64,000 bases of DNA, taken from the NCBI GenBank assembly GCA_031549345.1, contig JAVBPY010000015.1:1-64000 (forward strand), written 5' to 3'. This DNA comes from CASFRF01 sp031549345. Lineage in GTDB: Bacteria > Verrucomicrobiota > Lentisphaeria > Victivallales > Victivallaceae. The notes beneath the pieces were generated by a model that was not told where the DNA came from, ran no database searches, and saw only the letters and a program-made list of their open reading frames with translations. This document shows positions 16,819-24,882 of this stretch, piece by piece. Position numbers and translations under genes: made by a program. Each line of letters starts with the position of its first letter. Positions within the stretch are counted from its first letter, which is position 1.

Positions 16819-17048
16819 ATGTTACTCCTTGAAATAGATTTTCATTTTTTGGCAACGATTTGCAAGTTACGGCCAAGCCGCCGTTCCTCTACAATGCTAA
16901 TATAACAATATTTTCGATTAATCCAAGTCTAAACCACGCTTTTTTTTGATTTTTTTACAATTTATGCTGATACAATTAAAAAAGATACGATTTTCATTGC
17001 ATTAAAATATTTAAATCATCGATTTGAAAATTAAGCGCGCCCCCGTTA
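16819..17048. other. AT-rich intergenic region
   Basis: Unusually A/T-rich compared with its surroundings, with long T and A tracts. It separates the 3' end of the eleven-gene operon from the regulator gene. Apart from the promoter at 16899-16926 I see no gene, repeat or clear terminator. Confidence 0.6.
16899..16926 (-). promoter_or_regulatory. promoter of the double-HTH regulator / uppP unit
   Basis: Minus strand TTGGAT (16921-16926), 16 bases, TATATT (16899-16904), about 80 bases upstream of the start codon. The A/T-rich DNA upstream could act as an UP element. Confidence 0.5.
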
Positions 17049-18731
17049 TTATTTGATGCTTTGCTGTATTTCAAGCGGTGCGACCGCCACGGAAAGGAAG
17101 GACGCGGCCGAAGATTTGAGCAGTTCCGGAGGCGATTTAAAGCGGAAGAACGCCCCGCAATCGCGAAGGTCGGCCGGGGTCAGGCGCGAATGCGTCCGCG
17201 ATACGACAAGAATTACATCGCGCTTATGTATCTCCTGCAAGCGTTCAAACGCCATGCGCAGCGCGTTTCCGTCGCGCACGAACCAGACCGGACGCGCAAA
17301 GAAAAGTTCCGGCGTCATTTCCGGCAGAAAAAAGGCATCGGTCAGAATAACATCGGCATGCTCGGAACGTTTGAAAAGCTCCCCTGTAAGCGCAACGGAT
17401 TCACGCTTGACATTGCCGAGAAGAACAATACCATACAACTCCATGCCGATCGAAAGCGCCGCCAGCACCCCGAAGAGAAAGCGGAAACGGCGTAAACAAA
17501 GGAAACTCCCCGCAACAAGAACCGGCATAAGCCAAAGGAAGTGGCGCGCCCCCCAGATGACGCCAATGTCCCCCCTTGTTAAAATCGGCGGCATAATCAA
17601 AAGGTACAGAAAGACCGACGCAGCCAGGAAACGCCATTCGGGCCTGCGGGAAAATAAAAGATTGCGCCAGTTCAACCAAAATCCTGCCGCCACCGGCAGG
17701 AGCGGGAGCAGCCCGGTCAACAGCACAACGTTGATCGCGCCGAACGGATTGCGCCAGAGAAGAAGCAACAACGCCGCCGACGCAATGCATTGTGCTACAA
17801 GAAGCGCGAGATCGAGCCAATGCGGCCGTTTACGGAATCCTCCCGCGATGATAAGGGCGAGCGTGGGCGCGTAAAGGAACGCATAATACAGCTTCCATTC
17901 CATCGCCCCCGCCTGGAAGCGGACGAGATAAATCCAGTAATTTTCCAACCGCATGTACCACGGCTCCGCTCCCGGCACCGCGTTATGGGAGTAGTAGCGT
18001 CCGCCGTGAATTCCGAGGATGTGCCCGTAATGGAAATACTGGTAAGCCCACAGCCCCAACGCACCGATCAAACAACACAATGCGGTACGTAAAAGTCCGC
18101 GCCAGTCGCCGGAAACCCAGAAGGCGGCCAGAAGCAACGCAAAAATGATGACGTAAAATTCTTCCCGCAGCCAAAGCCCCCCTGCGAGCAACAGTCCCGC
18201 TCCCCAGTACATCCTGCGCATCAAGAGAACCGCCCCCCCAAGCGCCAATGCGGAAAAAAGGGTCATTTCCCAAAATTCAACGGCGTAGAAGCACAACGGC
18301 GTAGCCGCCAGCGTCAACGGAAGAAGCCAGAACAAGGAGGGAGGGAAACGGAGTCGTCGAAGAAGCGCAGCGAACGCGAGAAGTGTAAGCAACGCACCGG
18401 AAACAGGCAATATAAGAAGCCCCGGATAACCGAAAAAACGAAAAAAAGGCGCACTGATGAAAGGAAAAAACTCCGTGAAAACCGAATAAATACGTCCGTT
18501 CAAACGCTGAAAATGGAAAACGCCGTCGGGAAAGAAAAGGTTCTCCGGATCGAGCGACTGAAAAGGACTTTCCATCGCAAAATCACCGTCTCGAAGAAAA
18601 TGGACGAGCATCATGAACTTGTTGCCGCCGTCGGTGATCCAGAACCCTTCCGCACCACAGTAAAGCAGTGCTCCAACCAACAGCAAAAAAACAGTCGCCG
18701 CCGGAAAGAGAAGACGGCGCGGCATGTTCAT
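17049..18731 (-). CDS. polytopic membrane protein, putative glycosyltransferase
   Basis: A 560-residue protein with about ten to twelve membrane helices. An early periplasmic loop contains ITDGGNKFMMLVHFLRDGDF and RIYSVFTEFFPF. The C-terminal 110 residues are soluble and contain VILTDAFFLPEM and RDVILVVSRTHS. This shape (early acidic loop, many helices, soluble tail) resembles GT-C mannosyltransferase-like proteins, but no catalytic DD pair is certain. It is the last gene of the eleven-gene operon and overlaps the preceding gene by 4 bases. Confidence 0.6.
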   Translation of the reverse strand: MNMPRRLLFPAATVFLLLVGALLYCGAEGFWITDGGNKFMMLVHFLRDGDFAMESPFQSLDPENLFFPDGVFHFQRLNGRIYSVFTEFFPFISAPFFRFFGYPGLLILPVSGALLTLLAFAALLRRLRFPPSLFWLLPLTLAATPLCFYAVEFWEMTLFSALALGGAVLLMRRMYWGAGLLLAGGLWLREEFYVIIFALLLAAFWVSGDWRGLLRTALCCLIGALGLWAYQYFHYGHILGIHGGRYYSHNAVPGAEPWYMRLENYWIYLVRFQAGAMEWKLYYAFLYAPTLALIIAGGFRKRPHWLDLALLVAQCIASAALLLLLWRNPFGAINVVLLTGLLPLLPVAAGFWLNWRNLLFSRRPEWRFLAASVFLYLLIMPPILTRGDIGVIWGARHFLWLMPVLVAGSFLCLRRFRFLFGVLAALSIGMELYGIVLLGNVKRESVALTGELFKRSEHADVILTDAFFLPEMTPELFFARPVWFVRDGNALRMAFERLQEIHKRDVILVVSRTHSRLTPADLRDCGAFFRFKSPPELLKSSAASFLSVAVAPLEIQQSIK

Positions 18732-19228
18732 CGCAACGCAACGCCCCTGGCTTCAAGCTCCTCGATTACAAGGTGCTGCGTAACACGCCACGTCCATTTT
18801 AGCGCCTCAAAAAGCATCAGGATGGGCGTTGCGACGCCAAGTTCCGCGCGTAAAAAAGCGGACGCGGCCTCTCCGGGCCAATCGAGCGCGCGCAGCCAAA
18901 CGCCGAGCCGATCGTCCAGATAAAAAGGGATTTTCCCATCGAAAAGCCCCATCATCTCCGCCTCGAATTTCTGACCGTTCACATAGGCGAGCACCGCCTC
19001 CGCCGCGCGCGCGCAAACGAAAGTGAACATGGAAACGATCTCTCCGGCCTCCAGTTCTTCCCGTCCTTCGCGTTCCTGAAATTTCCGGACCTCATCGAAC
19101 ATCCGCAGGAAAAGAAGTTTTTCCGACTCGGCCAGGGCCGGAATCTGCGCCAGCTCTCCGGCGCGCAAAAAATTGCGTTCCTTGGCGGCACGCAGGATAA
19201 GACGGGCGATTTCGAGCGATTTTTCCAT
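18728..19228 (-). CDS. protein of unknown function
   Basis: A 166-residue, mostly helical, acidic soluble protein without a recognised family. An in-frame TTG one codon earlier would also fit, but ATG 19228 lies nine bases after AAGGAG. It is squeezed between the alcohol dehydrogenase gene (3-base gap) and the polytopic membrane protein (4-base overlap), so it is translated with them. Confidence 0.65.
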   Translation of the reverse strand: MEKSLEIARLILRAAKERNFLRAGELAQIPALAESEKLLFLRMFDEVRKFQEREGREELEAGEIVSMFTFVCARAAEAVLAYVNGQKFEAEMMGLFDGKIPFYLDDRLGVWLRALDWPGEAASAFLRAELGVATPILMLFEALKWTWRVTQHLVIEELEARGVALR

Positions 19229-19231
19229 CAA

Positions 19232-20392
19232 TCAGGACTCCTTCAGCAATTGCAGCAAAATTTCACGGCTCGATTCCAGGGGAACCGGACGCGGAGCGCT
19301 CTCCAATTTCATCGGATTGGCGGCGCCGGATGCGGCGGCGGATTCGATCATATCCGGCGTAACGCCGGCGGCGGAAAGGGCTTCCGGCACACCGCATCGG
19401 GTTAAAAAGGCGCGGTAGGAAGCGATCACCTCTTCGGGCGAACTTCCGGAAAAGAACGAAGCCAGATCCATGGTCCGCGCGGCCACAGCGGGATTTCCAA
19501 GGTAATAACGCCACGCCGCCGGCAGAAGCATCGCCGTGGCAAGTCCGTGCGGAATCCGCCCGAACCAGGAATAACTGCATAAATGGGGCAAGCCCGTCGG
19601 CTTGAATCGGATCGTCATGCCGCCGAGGACGGCGGCAAGCGCCATACCGGCGCGCGCCTTGAGCGCCGTTCCATCGCGCAGCGCGGCGGGAAACTGGCGG
19701 ATTAAAATTTCGATCCCTTTTTTCGCGCGTTCATTCGCGCCCGGATCGCGGTTGTCGGCGCCGACATTCAGGAATCCTTCCAAAAGATGGCTCAACGCAT
19801 CGCATCCTGTTGCGAGCGTAAGCTCCGGCGGCATGGTCATGGCGTACATGGGCAGAACGAATGCGTGGGAGGGAATCAAGGCTGTGTCCACAATCAATTT
19901 TTTTACGCCAAGCTCCGGGACGACGATGTTCGCATAGGGTGTAACCTCGGACCCCGTTCCGCTGGTGGTGGGGAAACAGATCACCCGGTCCAGTTTTTCC
20001 GCCCCCGGAAGGGCACTGCGCCGCTCATTGCCAAAGTAATCGGCGACATCGCCTCCCGATTGCGCAGTAAGCCACGCGGCCTTGGCCGCGTCCATCACGC
20101 TCCCTCCCCCCAAAGCGATCACAGTATCGACATTTTTCGCGTGGAGGAAGCCGACCATCGCCCGCACGGTTTCAACGCACGGCTCCGCCTCGATCGCGGA
20201 GAAACGGAAAAAAAGGCGGCCTCCGAGGAGAGCCTCGAAGTGCCGCCATATACCGGAACGATCCGCGGAAGCGCCCCCCGTGAACACGGCGATCCGTGCG
20301 GCGTTCCGGTGATCCAGAAGCGCGGTGAACGCTTCATCAACCGGCGCGTCGAACCAGATTTCCGTCTCCGGATAGGCCGCTTCCAGCTTCAT
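19232..20392 (-). CDS. iron-containing (type III) alcohol dehydrogenase
   Basis: A 386-residue protein. GGGSVMDAAK near residue 95 binds NAD(P), TTSGTGSEVT follows, and the metal site is built from Asp and His in GCDALSHLLEGF and His in IPHGLATAM. The enzyme should reduce an aldehyde or oxidise an alcohol. In this operon it may handle a short-chain aldehyde released from sugar cleavage. Substrate and metal are not certain. Confidence 0.88.
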   Translation of the reverse strand: MKLEAAYPETEIWFDAPVDEAFTALLDHRNAARIAVFTGGASADRSGIWRHFEALLGGRLFFRFSAIEAEPCVETVRAMVGFLHAKNVDTVIALGGGSVMDAAKAAWLTAQSGGDVADYFGNERRSALPGAEKLDRVICFPTTSGTGSEVTPYANIVVPELGVKKLIVDTALIPSHAFVLPMYAMTMPPELTLATGCDALSHLLEGFLNVGADNRDPGANERAKKGIEILIRQFPAALRDGTALKARAGMALAAVLGGMTIRFKPTGLPHLCSYSWFGRIPHGLATAMLLPAAWRYYLGNPAVAARTMDLASFFSGSSPEEVIASYRAFLTRCGVPEALSAAGVTPDMIESAAASGAANPMKLESAPRPVPLESSREILLQLLKES

Positions 20393-20396
20393 TGTG

Positions 20397-21263
20397 TTAC
20401 TTGCTCAACGCGTCGAGCATTTTGATGTACTCCTGCCGGATGAAAGCGGGAACAGCAAGCCCGGCCGCGTCGGCTTTTTCCTTGAGCTTGTCGTACTGTC
20501 CCATGCGGAGCCACTGGTGGGTCTGCGTGGCGTACTGGAGGCGCACCGGGTACGCGTCGGTCGCAAGCTTCATTTCCGCATCGGTAAAGCCGAGTCCGCG
20601 CATGATCCCTTCGGCGAACATTTCATCGCCGGCGACATCCATATGGACGCCGTCGGTGGTCAGGACGTTGTGCTTGAATCCGGTCTTGGCGCGAAGCTCG
20701 GCGACGCGCTTCTGCATCATGGCGTTGAGATCGACCAGAACGCAGTTTTTCTCTTTCGCGAGTTCACGGATGAAATCGTTGTAGGGGGCAAGCGCCTTGT
20801 TTTCCGGGCTATCCGCGTCTTCCTTGATCATGGTGGACGTCAGGAGAAGCACCTTGATGTTGGCGGCCTGCGCCTGTTCGACCATCGAAGTGATGTTTTT
20901 CTTGTAGTCTTCCAGCTTGATCCCCTTGTTCTGGCCGGGGTAAAGGAAGGGGTGCCAGACGTCGTTCACGCCACAGCTCAAGGTCAGGAACTGCGGCTTG
21001 TTTTTGAGGACATCGCGCTCGAAACGCTTGGCCATATGCTCCGAGTTGTGCCCGGAAATGCCACACGGCACCAGGACAACCTTATTCATTTTGTTGGCCC
21101 AGAACGCAGCACTGAGCATCCGGACGTAGCCGGAGGGGTTGTTCCAGCCGTTCTGGGTGATGGAGTCGCCCATGAGGACAATTTTATCTCCGTCCTTGAC
21201 ATCCATCGCCGCCGCGCCAAAGGCGCACCCGAGCGCAAGAACGCCCAAAAGAATCTTCTTCAT
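20397..21263 (-). CDS. exported SGNH/GDSL esterase, tandem copy 3
   Basis: A 288-residue protein with a signal peptide (MKKILLGVLALGCAFGAAA) cut before the mature start. SGNH blocks are visible: GDSIT with the Ser nucleophile, AGISGH-equivalent CGISGHNSE, CGVNDVW with Asn, and DGVHMD with the Asp and His of the triad. The start at 21263 is set by GGAG upstream. It is likely a periplasmic carbohydrate esterase such as a deacetylase. It is the most diverged of three tandem paralogs. Confidence 0.85.
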   Translation of the reverse strand: MKKILLGVLALGCAFGAAAMDVKDGDKIVLMGDSITQNGWNNPSGYVRMLSAAFWANKMNKVVLVPCGISGHNSEHMAKRFERDVLKNKPQFLTLSCGVNDVWHPFLYPGQNKGIKLEDYKKNITSMVEQAQAANIKVLLLTSTMIKEDADSPENKALAPYNDFIRELAKEKNCVLVDLNAMMQKRVAELRAKTGFKHNVLTTDGVHMDVAGDEMFAEGIMRGLGFTDAEMKLATDAYPVRLQYATQTHQWLRMGQYDKLKEKADAAGLAVPAFIRQEYIKMLDALSK

Positions 21264-21268
21264 GTTTT

Positions 21269-22090
21269 TTATTTCTCCAGTTTGCTGTTGATCACACTCA
21301 TGATCGGAAGTCCCGCCGCGTCCGCCTCGGCCTTGAGCTTGAGATAAGCCTTCACCGAAATGCGCGGGCGGCTCAAAATTTCGCATTGCAGCGTTTCGAA
21401 CGCGGCTTGCGCTTTGGCCATCTCGGCATCGCTGAAACCCAGAGCGCGCAAGACACCCTCCGCCATCAGCTTGTTCCCGGGATAATCCATGTGAACGCCG
21501 TCGTAGGTCATGATGTTGTAGGTCTTCCCCGTTTTGGCGCGGAAGTCGGAAACCTGTTTAACCATGTCGGCGTTCAGGTCGGCGAGCTTGCAGTTCTTCT
21601 CCTTGGCGAGTTCCCGCAGGAAATCGTTGTAAGGGGCGAGCTTCTTGTTGTTGCTGCCATCGGGATCTTCGGAAATCATGGTCGCGGTCAGGATGACTAC
21701 TTTGATTCCGGCGGCCTGCGCCTTGTCCACGATTTCGGTGATGTTCTTCTTGTAGGCATCCAGCGGAATGCCGCGCGCCCCGTGCCAGACATCGTTCACA
21801 CCGCAGGAGAGGGTCATGAACGTCGGCTTTTTGCTGATGACGTCCTTGTCCAGGCGGTTGAGCATGTCGTTCGACTTATGCCCGCCGATTCCGGCGGGAT
21901 GCAGCGTAACGTTCAAATCGTTGGCCTTGAAGGCCGCCTCGATCAGCCGCACATAGCCGGAGGGGGTTCCCCACCCCTGGTTCGTGATCGAATCGCCCAT
22001 GAACGCGACCGAATCGCCGCTCTTCACGTCGGAGGCATACAAAGCGCCGAACGCGGCGCACAACAACAGGAATGTGAAAAACTTCTTCAT
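21269..22090 (-). CDS. exported SGNH/GDSL esterase, tandem copy 2
   Basis: A 273-residue protein with signal peptide MKKFFTFLLLCAAFGALYA. It has GDSIT, AGIGGHKSN, CGVNDVWHG and DGVHMD in order. It shares long segments with copy 1, for example AYKKNITEIVDKAQAAGIKV. Its ATG overlaps the stop of copy 1 (TAATG), and the next copy starts six bases after its stop. Confidence 0.87.
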   Translation of the reverse strand: MKKFFTFLLLCAAFGALYASDVKSGDSVAFMGDSITNQGWGTPSGYVRLIEAAFKANDLNVTLHPAGIGGHKSNDMLNRLDKDVISKKPTFMTLSCGVNDVWHGARGIPLDAYKKNITEIVDKAQAAGIKVVILTATMISEDPDGSNNKKLAPYNDFLRELAKEKNCKLADLNADMVKQVSDFRAKTGKTYNIMTYDGVHMDYPGNKLMAEGVLRALGFSDAEMAKAQAAFETLQCEILSRPRISVKAYLKLKAEADAAGLPIMSVINSKLEK

Positions 22091-22926
22091 TACTTCACCA
22101 ACTTCTGCACTTCGCGGCTGATGAGCTGTTGCACGGAAAGTTTTTCCGCATCGGCTTTGGCCTGAAGCTTGGCATACTCTTCAACCGTCACGCGCGGGCG
22201 AATGTTGATATCGTAGGGTAGCTGCAGATAGGCCGCTTCGCCCTTGGCAATTTCCGCATCGGTAAATCCGAGCGCGCGGAGGACGCCGTCAGCCATCATT
22301 TTGTTCCCGGCGTAATCCATGTGGACGCCGTCGGTGGTCAGGAAATTGTTCTTCCGACCCGTCTTGCCACGGAGCTCGGCAACCTGTTTGATCATTTCGG
22401 CGCTGAGGTCAGCGAGCTTGCAGTTCTTTTCCTTGGCCAGTTCACGCAGGAAATCATTGTATCCCGCGAGTTTCTTGTTTTCGTTGTTTTCAACGTCTTC
22501 GCGGATCATGGTGGAGGTCAGGAGAATCACCTTGATTCCCGCAGCCTGGGCCTTGTCCACAATTTCAGTGATGTTCTTCTTATACGCATCCAAAGGAACA
22601 CCGTTGCCGCCATGCCATACGTCATTCACGCCGCAGGAGAGGGTCATGTATGTCGGCTTTTTCGACAGAACATCTTTGTCCAAACGGGCGAGCATCTGGT
22701 TGGACTTGTGTCCGGAAATTCCCGCTGGATAATACGTTGCATCGATACCATTGGCCTTGCACGTAGCCTCGACCATCCGCACATAGCCGGTAGGAACACT
22801 CCAGCCCTGCGCGGTGATCGAGTCCCCCATGAACGCGATCGATTCGCCGCTCTTCACATCCGCCGCCATGGCCGTCGCTGCACAAACTGCGGCGAACGCC
22901 GCCGTCGCCATCTTGAAATACTGCAT
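22090..22926 (-). CDS. exported SGNH/GDSL esterase, tandem copy 1
   Basis: A 278-residue protein. The start at 22926 is set by AAGGAG upstream and gives a clean signal peptide (MQYFKMATAAFAAVCAATA). The catalytic Ser is residue 36 in GDSIT, block II is AGISGHKSN, Asn101 lies in CGVNDVWHG, and the Asp/His pair is in DGVHMD. Tandem esterases with small differences often act on different acyl positions of one polysaccharide. Confidence 0.88.
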   Translation of the reverse strand: MQYFKMATAAFAAVCAATAMAADVKSGESIAFMGDSITAQGWSVPTGYVRMVEATCKANGIDATYYPAGISGHKSNQMLARLDKDVLSKKPTYMTLSCGVNDVWHGGNGVPLDAYKKNITEIVDKAQAAGIKVILLTSTMIREDVENNENKKLAGYNDFLRELAKEKNCKLADLSAEMIKQVAELRGKTGRKNNFLTTDGVHMDYAGNKMMADGVLRALGFTDAEIAKGEAAYLQLPYDINIRPRVTVEEYAKLQAKADAEKLSVQQLISREVQKLVK

Positions 22927-22958
22927 TTTCGATTTCTCCTTGTTGGTCGTGGTATTTT

Positions 22959-23846
22959 TTACCGGGGATTCGCGACAAAACTTCCGCCGCGACATGTTTT
23001 CAGATAATTCAACGCGTGCACCTGACCGGTCATCTCCAGATCGCCACGATAAACCGGGTCGTGCCAGCCTTCGATGTCAATCGCACCCTTGAAACCGACC
23101 AGGCGGAGCTCGGAAATAATGTCCGCCCAGTTGCTGTCGCCGAAACCGGGAGTCCGGTGCCAGACGCTGGTTTCCTTGCCCGCGAAGCCGTGCCGGGCGA
23201 TGATGTCGCGCCGCACCGTCGCGTCTTTACCGTGGATGCTGAAGAAACGCGAACCCCACTCACGGATCTGCGGCATCGGATCGATCAGTTGCACGAGCTG
23301 GTGGCACGGTTCCCACTGGAGCCCGACGTTCGCCGCCGGAAGCGCCTCAAACATCAGCTCCCACGCATCGGGGTTGAATCCGATGTTCCAGTCGCCGGTC
23401 TTCCAGTCGCCGCCCATGTTGCAGTTTTCGAACGCGATACGCACGTTCTTTTTGGCGGCGCGTTCGGCCAGGGGCGACCAAACTTCCTTGAAACGCTCAA
23501 TGTTTTCCGGAACCGGAACGTTCTTAAGCCGGCCGGTGAAGCCGGTTACAACATCAGTGCCGAAATCGGCTGCGCGGTCGATGATATCCCCCCACGCCTT
23601 GCGGGTAACCTCGGCCATTTCATCGCGCTCCAGGGGGTTGCCGAAGACGGAGATGGAGCTGATGACGGCATCCGAACCCTTGAGGGCCTTCAGAACATCG
23701 CCGACGATCGCCTCCGGGCGCGCGTCCTTGAACTGCTGCCACCAGGTAATGCCGAAGGATTCGAACCCATGCGGGAGAATCTGGCGAATGTACTCGCCGG
23801 AGGTCAAACTCCCGCCGACCAACGTGCCGATGCGAATGTTTTCCAT
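22959..23846 (-). CDS. sugar phosphate isomerase/epimerase-like TIM-barrel protein
   Basis: A 295-residue member of the AP-endonuclease-2/xylose-isomerase-like superfamily. IAFENCNMGGDW, WEPCHQLVQ, FFSIHGKDA and AIDIEGWHDP provide the usual Glu, His and Asp metal ligands. The start at 23846 follows GAGGAA by eight bases. It sits next to a Gfo/Idh oxidoreductase gene (11-base gap), a pairing common in sugar catabolism. The true substrate cannot be read. Confidence 0.82.
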   Translation of the reverse strand: MENIRIGTLVGGSLTSGEYIRQILPHGFESFGITWWQQFKDARPEAIVGDVLKALKGSDAVISSISVFGNPLERDEMAEVTRKAWGDIIDRAADFGTDVVTGFTGRLKNVPVPENIERFKEVWSPLAERAAKKNVRIAFENCNMGGDWKTGDWNIGFNPDAWELMFEALPAANVGLQWEPCHQLVQLIDPMPQIREWGSRFFSIHGKDATVRRDIIARHGFAGKETSVWHRTPGFGDSNWADIISELRLVGFKGAIDIEGWHDPVYRGDLEMTGQVHALNYLKTCRGGSFVANPR

Positions 23847-23857
23847 GAAACAATTCC

Positions 23858-24880
23858 TCAAAATTTGATTTGAATTTTGCGTCCGGTTTCGGCGCTTTCG
23901 ACAGCCGCCTCGACCATCGCCAGCGATTTGATGTTGTCCTGCGCCGCCGTCTGCGGGGTCCCGTTGTCGGCGAGGCAGTCGAGAAATTCACGGATTACCC
24001 CGGCGTGTCCGGTGTAACGCAATTCGGGAACCTCCACGGCAACGGGGACGTTTTCGCGGAAGAAGCCTTCCGTCCCCGTAACTTTAACGGCCTCCGGCGC
24101 TTTGCCGGAGAGCCAGCGGGCGGAACCTTTTGTGCACGCGGCGCGCCAGTCGCATTCCCAGCTGGTCGGAAATCCTTCGGCGCACCAACTCCCGCGGTAA
24201 TTGAACACGACGTTGTCGCTGAATTCAAAAATCGCCATCGCCGACGCGCCGTGGGCGTACCAGGAGCCGGGGGGATTCCATTCGTGGCAGTATACGCTTA
24301 ACGGATCGCAACCGGAAAGAAAACGCGCCTGGTCGAACGTGTGAATGGCCATGTCCAGCAAAAGGACGTGCTTCATCGCGTCGCGGAATCCGCCGAAGTG
24401 CACACCGAGGTAAAAATCGGCATTCAGGGTTGTGAGTTCGCCGATTTCCCCGTATGCGAGCACCTGCCGGAACGCGACCATCTCGTTGATGTAACGGCGG
24501 TTCTGGATGACGGCATGGGTCCTCCCGGAGACGGCGCCCGCCTGGAGCATTTTCTGGGCCTGCGCCACATTTTCCGCCATCGGTTTTTCCCCAAGGACAT
24601 GACACCCGGCCTTGAGGGCGGTGGTCACAACATCCAAGTGGCACGGGGGGACGGTACAATCGAACACAACATCCGGTTTCAGTTCGGCAAGGGCCTGCGC
24701 CAAATCGGTGTACACACGGGCGTTTGTCCAGCCGAACTCGTCGCGCCGCTTTTCCGCCGCTTCGAGCTTAAGGTCGACGAAGCCCACGAGCTCCACCTCT
24801 TTAAAATCCGCAATAGGCTTGAGCCATGCGCCGGAAATACCGCCGCAACCGACCAACACTGCGCGAACATGGAATGCCAT
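23858..24880 (-). CDS. Gfo/Idh/MocA-family oxidoreductase
   Basis: A 340-residue protein starting at 24880 after AAGGAA. The Rossmann motif VLVGCGGISG lies near the N-terminus, LGEKPMAENV is the family signature, and the C-terminal domain has DMAIHTFDQARFLSG. It follows the FAD enzyme after two bases and precedes the TIM-barrel gene. It probably oxidises or reduces a sugar or sugar acid with NAD(P). It is a different subgroup from the protein at 6009-7190. Confidence 0.86.
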   Translation of the reverse strand: MAFHVRAVLVGCGGISGAWLKPIADFKEVELVGFVDLKLEAAEKRRDEFGWTNARVYTDLAQALAELKPDVVFDCTVPPCHLDVVTTALKAGCHVLGEKPMAENVAQAQKMLQAGAVSGRTHAVIQNRRYINEMVAFRQVLAYGEIGELTTLNADFYLGVHFGGFRDAMKHVLLLDMAIHTFDQARFLSGCDPLSVYCHEWNPPGSWYAHGASAMAIFEFSDNVVFNYRGSWCAEGFPTSWECDWRAACTKGSARWLSGKAPEAVKVTGTEGFFRENVPVAVEVPELRYTGHAGVIREFLDCLADNGTPQTAAQDNIKSLAMVEAAVESAETGRKIQIKF

Positions 24881-24882
24881 TT

